Below, one piece after another: positions 1 through 5,773 of a stretch of DNA of 9,262 nucleotides (positions are counted from its first letter, which is position 1; each line of letters starts with the position of its first letter). Made by a program: the position numbers and the translations under genes. Below the pieces are notes generated by a model, which saw only the letters and a list, made by a program, of their open reading frames with translations, made no database searches and had not been told where the DNA came from. Origin of the DNA: Chloroflexota bacterium (GTDB lineage Bacteria; Chloroflexota; Anaerolineae; Anaerolineales; Villigracilaceae); the NCBI GenBank assembly GCA_016191895.1, contig JACPVD010000006.1:1-9262 (forward strand). Reading direction: 5' to 3'.

Positions 1-16
1 AGCACAGTCGAAGTGT
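1..16. repeat. Partial copy of a dispersed intergenic repeat
   Basis: The first 16 bases match positions 5194-5209 with one mismatch (AGCACAGTCGAAGTGT against AGCGCAGTCGAAGTGT). The copy is cut by the window edge, so its full extent and any partner arm cannot be seen. The rest of 17-72 shows nothing recognisable. Confidence 0.5.
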
Positions 17-72
17 TGGGATTGCCAGGTTTAATTGTTAATCTGCCGCGCACTGTTTACCCCCCCTCTGCA

Positions 73-119
73 AAAACAAAAAGAGAGACTGGCGTTAAAC
101 CAGTCTCTCTTTTTGTTTT
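73..119. terminator. Bidirectional intrinsic terminator, 20-bp perfect stem
   Basis: Positions 73-92 pair perfectly with 100-119 around the 7-nt loop 93-99. The outer stem is A-rich on the left and T-rich on the right, so on either strand the G/C-containing inner stem is followed by a U-rich tract. It starts 10 nt beyond the stop codon of the leftward lipoprotein gene, and would also stop a rightward transcript entering from outside the window. Confidence 0.9.
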
Positions 120-129
120 ATCTTGTTTT

Positions 130-888
130 CTACTTCGCTATGAACAGATATGTATCCGTCATTTCACAGCGCGTGCCGTAGCCGCTGTTGGTGCCGGATA
201 ACACGGTCAACCCCACGCCTCCCGCACTGGTTTGATCAGCGGACAATGTATATTCCGTCACTTCACCGTTGACCGAAACATATGCGCTACTGCCTTTAAC
301 CGCCAGCGCGAAATCGGCTTCTGCCGAGTTGCCGAAGTTTACCTGCCCGGGACCGCGAGTCTTGCCGACTTCATAGGTATTTGATCCCCTTTTCATCATG
401 AATGCGATGCGCCCTTTATCGAGAAAAACAACATAGTGGTCGTCGTTCTCCTGAAGACCGAACACCACGCCGCATCCTGAAATGTCGGGAGTGGAACTCG
501 ATGTTGACCATTTGAAATGGCTCGAAAACACCATATTTCCGGCATCGATGTCGAGGTTCCACCATTGATACCAGCCGATCTGCGCCCACTCCTCTTTGAA
601 GGGGTCGATGGGAATGATGTCCCCTTCTGTGCTGTTGATATACCCTTTATCTGCGAACGTTTGGATCAACTCGTTGAACTTTCCTGTATCGGCGGGCGGG
701 TTTACAGGCACGGGAGAAGACTCCGCTGTTGGCGGGGGCGCCTGTGTAGGAGGGGCAAGAGTCGGCGGCGGGGCAATGGTCGGCGGGATGGGAGTGGGTT
801 GGGTGTTGCCAAGGTCGATGCCACAGGCAAGCGAGGCGGCGGCCAGAAACAAAACTGCAACGATGTATGAAAGTCTGTTGGTTTTCAT
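130..888 (-). CDS. Secreted lipoprotein with Pro-rich linker and C-terminal beta-rich domain
   Basis: A 252-residue protein, start chosen at the ATG at 886-888. Just upstream on the minus strand is the ribosome site AAAGGAG (895-901), and the signal peptide begins directly at this Met. A longer reading from 915 would add nine residues running through the promoter. Residues 1-21 form a lipoprotein signal peptide ending in the lipobox ASLA-C with the lipidated Cys22. Residues about 30-66 are a Pro/Thr/Ala-rich spacer with PPT-like repeats. The rest alternates hydrophobic and polar residues with many Gly, Tyr and Trp, suggesting a jelly-roll (LamG/concanavalin-like) domain, but no catalytic motif is recognised. 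It is probably anchored on the outer face of the cytoplasmic membrane. Substrate or partner is unknown. It is transcribed alone, divergently from the MEMO-family gene. Confidence 0.85.
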   Translation of the reverse strand: MKTNRLSYIVAVLFLAAASLACGIDLGNTQPTPIPPTIAPPPTLAPPTQAPPPTAESSPVPVNPPADTGKFNELIQTFADKGYINSTEGDIIPIDPFKEEWAQIGWYQWWNLDIDAGNMVFSSHFKWSTSSSTPDISGCGVVFGLQENDDHYVVFLDKGRIAFMMKRGSNTYEVGKTRGPGQVNFGNSAEADFALAVKGSSAYVSVNGEVTEYTLSADQTSAGGVGLTVLSGTNSGYGTRCEMTDTYLFIAK

Positions 889-906
889 AATGATCTCCTT
901 TGAGAT

Positions 907-912
907 ATTATA
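907..912 (-). promoter_or_regulatory. -10 element of the lipoprotein gene
   Basis: The minus strand reads TATAAT here. A start site about 7 nt downstream (near 900) would give a leader of only about 12 nt that begins within the AAAGGAG ribosome site (895-901). A weak TTATTG at 929-934 with a 16-nt spacer could serve as the -35. It lies within the 50-bp interval shared with the divergent promoter at 924-932. Confidence 0.55.
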
Positions 913-923
913 CATTATGATTG

Positions 924-932
924 TGCTACAAT
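924..932 (+). promoter_or_regulatory. Extended -10 element (TGC-TACAAT), leaderless start for MEMO gene
   Basis: TG-N-TACAAT is an extended -10 element. Its last base is followed by 6 nt and then the ATG at 939, so the expected start site falls on or next to the A of the ATG. No ribosome site precedes the ATG, which fits a leaderless mRNA. Confidence 0.6.
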
Positions 933-938
933 AATTTT

Positions 939-1772
939 ATGACCACGCTCGATCTTCGCCCCTCGCCAATCGCCGGCCAATGGTACGAAGGAAACCCCAA
1001 ACGCCTTGCGTGCAATATCGACGATGATCTTGCCCGTGCAATGCTTTCGCCGTTAAATGGCGAAGTCGTTGCCGTCATCGCGCCCCATGCCGGGCATGTA
1101 TACTCCGGCGCGGTCGCCGCGCATGCCTTTGCCGCCCTGCGTGGGATTGCCCCTGACCTGGTTGCCATCCTTTCGCCGTATCACAACTTTGCCCCGTACC
1201 CGCTTCTCACTACAAAGCATCAGGCCTACTCCACGCCGCTGGGAAACATCGAAGTGGATTCAACCGCGCTGGCCGAATTGCAATCTCATTTCGAACTTCC
1301 CATCACCGCCATCTCGAACGACCACGAACACTCGCTCGAGATCGAACTTCCTTTTTTACAGCGCGTCATTCGGAATGAATTCAAACTCCTGCCGGTCATG
1401 ATCCGTGCGCAGGAAGCGCATGTTGCGCAAAAACTTGGGCTGGCTCTTGCGCAAACACTCAAAAATAAAAACGCGCTGATCGTCGCGTCCACCGACCTCT
1501 CGCATTTTTACGACAGGCGAACCGCGGACAAACTCGATTCCGAAATGCTCAAACGCTTTGAATCATTCGATCCCGATTCCATTTTTGAAGCCGAGCAAAC
1601 GGGCAAAGGATTTGCCTGTGGCCATGCCGCTGTCGCATCCATGCTATGGGCCGCGCGCGAACTCGGCGCGAACAAGGTTCGGATTTTGAAATACGCCACA
1701 TCGGGCGATGTAACGGGGGATCATTCATCTGTCGTTGGGTATGGCGCGGCAGTCGTGTTGAAGCAGATATAA
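939..1772 (+). CDS. amrB: MEMO-family protein (AmmeMemoRadiSam system protein B)
   Basis: A 277-residue protein of the MEMO1/AmrB family, a fold related to class III extradiol dioxygenases. The family's metal/active-site residues can be matched: His50 in APHAGH, His82 in SPYH, Asp186 and His189 in STDLSH, and Cys227 in ACGH. These correspond to H49, H81, D189, H192 and C244 of human MEMO1 as I recall that numbering. The start ATG at 939 gives the usual short N-terminus before IAGQWYEG. A TTG 18 nt upstream is in frame but lies inside the -10 element. In many bacteria and archaea this family sits with an AMMECR1 protein and a radical-SAM protein, but neither is visible here. The biochemical role of the bacterial protein is not settled. 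The TAA stop codon is embedded in the -10 element of priA. Confidence 0.85.
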   Translation: MTTLDLRPSPIAGQWYEGNPKRLACNIDDDLARAMLSPLNGEVVAVIAPHAGHVYSGAVAAHAFAALRGIAPDLVAILSPYHNFAPYPLLTTKHQAYSTPLGNIEVDSTALAELQSHFELPITAISNDHEHSLEIELPFLQRVIRNEFKLLPVMIRAQEAHVAQKLGLALAQTLKNKNALIVASTDLSHFYDRRTADKLDSEMLKRFESFDPDSIFEAEQTGKGFACGHAAVASMLWAARELGANKVRILKYATSGDVTGDHSSVVGYGAAVVLKQI

Positions 1773-1773
1773 T
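1768..1773 (+). promoter_or_regulatory. Perfect -10 (TATAAT) overlapping the MEMO stop, leaderless start for priA
   Basis: TATAAT contains the upstream TAA stop codon at 1770-1772. Six nt separate it from the priA ATG at 1780, so transcription is predicted to begin at the ATG. There is no ribosome site in the 7-nt gap between the genes. No good -35 is visible about 17 nt upstream (1745-1750). Confidence 0.55.
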
Positions 1774-1779
1774 CCCATT

Positions 1780-4257
1780 ATGTTTGCCCGCATCGCAGTC
1801 AACGTCCCCGCCGTCACCGGCCTCTTCGATTACTCCATCCCTCCCGAACTCGCGCAATCGATTCAACACGGCTGTCTCGTCACGGTACCGTTTGGGAATC
1901 AGACTGTGCAGGGCGTGATCGTGGAGTTTGCCGATTCTCCCTCGGTACCGAATCCCAAACCGATTCTCGACCTGCTCGACCCTGCCCCGGTTCTGACTCC
2001 GCCCCAGCTTGCCCTTGCGATTCTGTTGGCCGATACCACGCTGAATCCGCTTGCGTCTATCGTCAGCCTTATGATTCCCACCGGATTAAGTCAACAGGCA
2101 GACATCAATTACGAATTACGAATTGTAAATTACGATGCGTCCTCTTCAAAAGTTGCGGCTCGTTTGGTTAACTTATTGAAAGAACGCGGTTTCCTGCGCG
2201 GACGTCAGATCGACTCTCATTTCGCAAAAGTCGACTGGCGCAAGACGGCGCAGTCGCTTGTCAAAAAAGGAATCATCTCCTCGAAGCATGTCCTGCCGCC
2301 GCCGCGGGTGAGACCAAAACACATTCGCGTGGCGCAGTTATCGGTCACGCCGGAAGCGGCACAGGCGGAGATGGATTCGCTTGGCACAAAGCAAACGCTT
2401 GCCCGCCGTCAATCTGCGCTAAGATTTCTTATCCAGCAACCCGATGCGATCAACCTTTCGTGGGTCTACGCCGAAACGGGATGCAACCTCGCCGATTTGC
2501 AGGAACTCGAAGAACGCGGCTTGATTCGGCTGTTTGAAAATGAGATATTTCGCGATCCGCTTGAACATGCAGGTAGACAGGTAAACAAGGAAACAAGTGC
2601 ACAGGCGTTTCAACTTACGCTTGGACAATCCATTGCGTTGAATCAGATTTTGGAAGCGACAAAGCATTCATCCTTTATCCTTCAACCTTCGTCCTTTCTT
2701 TTGTATGGCATCACCGGCTCCGGCAAAACCGAAATCTACCTCCGTGCCGCCGAAGAGACGATCAAACGCGGCAGGCAGGCGATCATCCTTGTTCCCGAAA
2801 TTGCATTAACACCGCAAACAGTTCGAAGATTCCTGGCGCGTTTTCCCGGGCAGGTGGGGTTGGTTCATTCCAAACTTTCGGAAGGGGAGAGGTACGACAC
2901 GTGGCGGAGAGCCCGCGCTGGAAAATTGAATGTGATTATTGGAGCGCGTTCGGCGTTGTTTACGCCGCTGTCAAATATTGGCTTGATCGTCGTCGATGAA
3001 TGTCATGATGCTTCGTATCATCAGGCCGAGCCTCCTTTTTACAATGCAGTGACTGCCGCGCAGGAATATGCGCGTTTATGCGGAGCGATATGCGTGCTGG
3101 GTTCCGCCACCCCCACAGTGGAGCAAAGATTTGCCTCTGAACATGGTGCAACGACAAAACTGGAATTGCCGAATCGTGTAACCGATACCACGCTTCCGCC
3201 TGTGCAAGTGGTGGATATGCGCGAGGAACTCAAAACCGGCAATCGCGGAATCTTCTCGCGTGTACTGGCTGAATCATTGGCCGAAACGATTTCGCGCGGC
3301 GAACAGGCGATCCTGTTTTTGAATCGGCGCGGCACAGCCACATACATCTTTTGCCGCGATTGCGGGCATGTGCTCAAATGTCCCAACTGCGAAACAACGC
3401 TCACGTTACATGTTGAAGGTTTAAAGTTGAAAGTTCAACCTTCAACCTTCAACCTTCGACCTTCGACCCTCCTCTGCCACCATTGCGGATATACCCGCCA
3501 GCGCCCAAAGATATGCCCAAATTGCAAAAGTGAGCAGATCCGCGAGTATGGGCTGGGCAGTGAAAAAGTGGAAGCAGATGTGCAGTCCATGTTTCCCGGA
3601 GTCCGCACCCTGCGTTGGGATTGGGATACGACTCGCGCAAAAGATTCGCACGAGATCATTCTGACGCATTTTGCGAATCACCAGGCCGATGTATTGGTCG
3701 GCACGCAGATGCTTGCCAAGGGGCTCGACCTGCCGCTGGTGACTCTTGTGGGAATCGTCCTCGCGGATGTGGGGCTGAGTCTGCCCGATCCGTTTGCAAA
3801 CGAGAAAGTATTTCAAACACTTACGCAAGTGGCGGGCAGGGCGGGGCGTTCGTCGCTGGGCGGGAAGGTGATTTTGCAAACCTTCATGCCTGAGCATTAC
3901 GCGATTCAATTCGCGGCGGGACATGATGTGAACGGATTCTACGAACGTGAGTTGGAATATCGTCGTCAGTTGGGCTACCCGCCGTTTGCGAAATTGGTGC
4001 GGCTGGAATATCGTCACACCGACCCGCTCAAGGCTAAGGAAGAGTCGCAGAAAACAGCGGACAGGCTCAAGGTTCAGATGGACCGCAATCGAAACGTCCG
4101 TGTTGAATTGATTGGCCCCGTCCCCGCGTTCTTCTCCAAAGTCGACGGCCTGCATCGCTGGCAGATTATCCTGCGCGGCGTTGACCCTGTTTCGATATTA
4201 AGAGATTTCAAATTGAGCGATTGGCGGGTGGAAATCGATCCGATCAGTTTGTTATAA
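1780..4257 (+). CDS. priA: Primosomal protein N' (replication restart DNA helicase PriA)
   Basis: An 825-residue superfamily 2 helicase that reloads the replisome at stalled forks. The N-terminus (FARIAVNVPAVTGLFDYSIP) is the typical 3'-DNA-end binding domain. A winged-helix region follows at roughly 125-260. The helicase core shows Walker A GITGSGKT (310-317), motif II as DECH (406-409), motif III GSATPT (441-446) and the late motifs GTQMLAKGLDLP and QVAGRAGR. The zinc module has all eight Cys: 525, 528, 534, 537, 566, 569, 579 and 582. At 825 residues it is longer than E. coli PriA (about 730). Part of the excess comes from in-frame repeat insertions near residues 110-119, 264-275, 297-305 and 545-563. 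Motif II is usually DEEH, so the Cys at 408 is unusual. The gene is predicted to be leaderless, starting 7 nt after the MEMO stop. Confidence 0.97.
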   Translation: MFARIAVNVPAVTGLFDYSIPPELAQSIQHGCLVTVPFGNQTVQGVIVEFADSPSVPNPKPILDLLDPAPVLTPPQLALAILLADTTLNPLASIVSLMIPTGLSQQADINYELRIVNYDASSSKVAARLVNLLKERGFLRGRQIDSHFAKVDWRKTAQSLVKKGIISSKHVLPPPRVRPKHIRVAQLSVTPEAAQAEMDSLGTKQTLARRQSALRFLIQQPDAINLSWVYAETGCNLADLQELEERGLIRLFENEIFRDPLEHAGRQVNKETSAQAFQLTLGQSIALNQILEATKHSSFILQPSSFLLYGITGSGKTEIYLRAAEETIKRGRQAIILVPEIALTPQTVRRFLARFPGQVGLVHSKLSEGERYDTWRRARAGKLNVIIGARSALFTPLSNIGLIVVDECHDASYHQAEPPFYNAVTAAQEYARLCGAICVLGSATPTVEQRFASEHGATTKLELPNRVTDTTLPPVQVVDMREELKTGNRGIFSRVLAESLAETISRGEQAILFLNRRGTATYIFCRDCGHVLKCPNCETTLTLHVEGLKLKVQPSTFNLRPSTLLCHHCGYTRQRPKICPNCKSEQIREYGLGSEKVEADVQSMFPGVRTLRWDWDTTRAKDSHEIILTHFANHQADVLVGTQMLAKGLDLPLVTLVGIVLADVGLSLPDPFANEKVFQTLTQVAGRAGRSSLGGKVILQTFMPEHYAIQFAAGHDVNGFYERELEYRRQLGYPPFAKLVRLEYRHTDPLKAKEESQKTADRLKVQMDRNRNVRVELIGPVPAFFSKVDGLHRWQIILRGVDPVSILRDFKLSDWRVEIDPISLL
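2107..2134 (+). repeat. Heptamer array A in priA (4 x AATTACG)
   Basis: Four head-to-tail 7-mers: AATTACG, AATTACG, AATTGTA, AATTACG. They encode NYELRIVNYD-like residues 110-119, in the linker between the N-terminal 3'-end-binding domain and the winged helix. The AT-rich block contrasts with the surrounding GC-richer coding sequence. Confidence 0.85.
2571..2602 (+). repeat. Octamer array B in priA (4 x ARGTAAAC-like)
   Basis: Four degenerate 8-mers: AGGTAGAC, AGGTAAAC, AAGGAAAC, AAGTGCAC. They encode residues about 264-275 between the winged-helix region and the first helicase lobe. The last unit is the most decayed. Confidence 0.6.
2667..2694 (+). repeat. Heptamer array C in priA (4 x TTCATCC)
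   Basis: Four 7-mers: TTCATCC, TTTATCC, TTCAACC, TTCGTCC, then a decayed unit TTTCTTT. They encode residues 297-305 (SSFILQPSS), just before the beta strand that leads into Walker A at residue 310. Confidence 0.8.
3412..3467 (+). repeat. Heptamer array D in priA, inverted (GTTGAAG/CTTCAAC)
   Basis: Eight consecutive 7-mers: GTTGAAG, GTTTAAA, GTTGAAA, GTTCAAC, CTTCAAC, CTTCAAC, CTTCGAC, CTTCGAC. The first three are inverted relative to the rest, so 3412-3432 and 3433-3453 are complementary at 18 of 21 positions with no loop. It encodes residues 545-563, in the loop between the second and third zinc Cys pairs of PriA. Confidence 0.9.
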
Positions 4258-4258
4258 T
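4250..4258 (+). promoter_or_regulatory. Extended -10 (TGT-TATAAT) overlapping the priA stop
   Basis: A TGN-TATAAT element in which the priA TAA stop (4255-4257) lies inside the hexamer. A start near 4265 would give the membrane-protein gene a leader of about 20 nt carrying the AAAGGAG ribosome site at 4271-4277, so this junction is led, unlike those at 1768 and 5761. Confidence 0.6.
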
Positions 4259-4285
4259 CGCCCATATCCAAAAGGAGAGTGAATC

Positions 4286-5182
4286 ATGCAAAGTTTTTCG
4301 CGCGGCTGGTCGTTTCTCAAACAAGCCTGGAGCATGGCCTTTAAAGATAAAGACCTGCTTAAACCCTCGGTGTATGCCCTGATCGTTGGGATGATTGTCT
4401 CGGCGATCGGAATCATTCCCTTGGTTATCGGGTACATGATTTTAGGCGATCAAGGTGTCGGTGGATTTATCATGTTCGTCATGGGCGGCATTCTCGTTTT
4501 TATTCAGTTCGTGGTGAGTTATGTCTTTTCCGGCATGACCGTGTACCTGATCTACGGTTATCTCTCGGAAGGCGATGGCCGTATGGACAAGGCCTGGGCC
4601 ATCGTCCGCCGCGATTTCTTTGATATCCTCACGCTTGCGGCGGCTTCGACCGCGGTGAATATGCTCCGAAGCGCGGCGAATCGAAATCGCAAAGGCGGAA
4701 TCGCCGCCAGCGTTGTGCGCTCCGCAACCGGCCTGCTCGAAACATTGTGGACAGAAGCGGCTCTGTTGATTCTTCCTGCAATGGTGATCGACGATTTGAA
4801 TCTAAAAGACGGCATGCAAAGGATTTTGAAGATCACGAAGGAAAACCTTTTGCTGGTGGGCATTAGTACGGTGGGCGTCCGCTGGGTAACCGGGTTGATC
4901 AGTTTTGTCGTTGGTGCGATCGGATTTGTGATCGCCTTTGCCATTGGCGGCGGCGCGGCTGTTGTCTCCGGCGGGAGTACGGCTGTTTCGATTGCCGGCA
5001 TTGTAATCGGAGCATTGATCTTCTTTACTTTTGTAATGCTGGCGAGCATTTTCAGTTCCTATACCAACACCGCCTATCATACCTGTCTGTATATCTGGGC
5101 GAGACAGGTCGAAACTGCCAAGGCTCATGGCAGTTCCGCGCCAGTTGCCGCGCCTGCCCCGCTTGCGGCGGCCCTCGCTTGA
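4286..5182 (+). CDS. Polytopic membrane protein, DUF6159-like
   Basis: A 298-residue integral membrane protein. The N-terminus (FSRGWSFLKQAWSMAFKDKDLL) resembles the start of the DUF6159 family as I recall it; no function is known for that family. Likely membrane segments are about residues 30-53, 61-92, 108-125, 150-168, 190-220 and 230-258. A basic loop (near 128-136, NRNRKGG) lies between the third and fourth. The C-terminus after about 280 is a disordered Ala/Pro-rich tail. The start is supported by AAAGGAG at 4271-4277, 8 nt before the ATG. It begins 28 nt after priA and is followed by a repeat-bearing gap. A link to its neighbours cannot be inferred. Confidence 0.8.
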   Translation: MQSFSRGWSFLKQAWSMAFKDKDLLKPSVYALIVGMIVSAIGIIPLVIGYMILGDQGVGGFIMFVMGGILVFIQFVVSYVFSGMTVYLIYGYLSEGDGRMDKAWAIVRRDFFDILTLAAASTAVNMLRSAANRNRKGGIAASVVRSATGLLETLWTEAALLILPAMVIDDLNLKDGMQRILKITKENLLLVGISTVGVRWVTGLISFVVGAIGFVIAFAIGGGAAVVSGGSTAVSIAGIVIGALIFFTFVMLASIFSSYTNTAYHTCLYIWARQVETAKAHGSSAPVAAPAPLAAALA

Positions 5183-5191
5183 TGTTCTCGT

Positions 5192-5240
5192 TGAGCGCAG
5201 TCGAAGTGTGGGCGATATGTCCTTGGACTACGCTCAGGAC
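5192..5240. repeat. Inverted pair of dispersed GAGCG-AGTCGAAG repeats
   Basis: TGAGCGCAGTCGAAG (5192-5206) and CTTGGACTACGCTCA (5222-5236) are inverted copies pairing at 13 of 15 positions around a 15-nt loop. The right copy is itself flanked by GTCCT/AGGAC (5219-5223 and 5236-5240). It lies between the membrane-protein stop and the phosphoribosyltransferase ribosome site, and shares its motif with positions 1-16. In RNA it could form a hairpin with no U tract after it. Confidence 0.7.
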
Positions 5241-5255
5241 GAATAAAGGAAATCC

Positions 5256-5765
5256 ATGCAACCTGAACCACGGCGTGAAATTATTTCATGGGATGAGATC
5301 GACCGTCTCGTCGATCAACTGCTTCCTCAATTCAAGCGGGAATTCACCGCCATGGTGATGATTACGCGCGGCGGGATCGTCCCTGGCGGCCTGCTTGCCG
5401 ATGCAATGGACATCACCCATATCCTGACCGCCGCCGTTGATTTCCCCGCTCAATCCAAAACCGACAAATCCAGCCTGATGGCTTGGCCGGAATTCATCCA
5501 ATTCCCGGCGGAGGATAAACTGCGCGGCCGCCCGACTTTAATCGTGGATGACGTCTGGGGTTCCGGGCGGACGATCACTGCCGTGAAGAATCGCGTCTCT
5601 GCCGCGGGCGGACTCCCCGAGACCTGTGTTTTGCATTTCAATCCTTATCGCAACCTGTTTGGGAGTGCGCGTCCCGACTATTACGCGGCGATTACCGATG
5701 CCTACATTGTCTATCCCTGGGAAATCGATCGCGGCGTCGACCAGGTTTTGCTTGGTGAGATATAA
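5256..5765 (+). CDS. Phosphoribosyltransferase, purine type
   Basis: A 169-residue type I phosphoribosyltransferase, an enzyme class that moves phosphoribose from PRPP to a base. The PRPP-binding motif is LIVDDVWGSGRTI (95-107), where the usual D-T-G is replaced by W-G-S-G. The pyrophosphate loop is ITRGGIVPGGLLAD (36-49). The C-terminal IVYPWE resembles the base-binding hood of xanthine/hypoxanthine-guanine enzymes, so a purine salvage role is the best guess, though the substrate cannot be read from sequence alone. The start is supported by AAAGGA at 5245-5250, 5 nt before the ATG. Its TAA stop sits inside the -10 element of the next gene. Confidence 0.85.
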   Translation: MQPEPRREIISWDEIDRLVDQLLPQFKREFTAMVMITRGGIVPGGLLADAMDITHILTAAVDFPAQSKTDKSSLMAWPEFIQFPAEDKLRGRPTLIVDDVWGSGRTITAVKNRVSAAGGLPETCVLHFNPYRNLFGSARPDYYAAITDAYIVYPWEIDRGVDQVLLGEI

Positions 5766-5766
5766 T
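5761..5766 (+). promoter_or_regulatory. Perfect -10 (TATAAT) overlapping the stop of the preceding gene, leaderless crp/fnr start
   Basis: TATAAT embeds the TAA stop at 5763-5765, and the next ATG is 7 nt downstream at 5774. The flank AGATATAATC is identical to that at 1765-1774. No ribosome site is present. A weak TCGACC at 5737-5742 could act as a -35 with an 18-nt spacer. Confidence 0.55.
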
Positions 5767-5773
5767 CACAACC

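Noticed and set aside
13..201. Short rightward open frame
   Set aside because: It runs through the bidirectional terminator and into the antisense end of the lipoprotein gene; no ribosome site or recognisable protein.
3412..3467. Heptamer array as a CRISPR fragment or assembly artefact
   Set aside because: Units are contiguous with no spacers, the reading frame stays open and the flanking zinc Cys pairs are intact.
3442..4155. Long leftward open frame (237 codons) opposite priA
   Set aside because: It is antisense to conserved helicase motifs of priA and its start of translation is unsupported; the open frame follows from priA codon use and the repeat array.
5754..5770. GGTGA-N7-TCACA palindrome over the crp/fnr -10, possible autorepression
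   Set aside because: Spacing is 7 instead of 6 and the left half is imperfect; much of the match comes from the stop/-10 overlap sequence.
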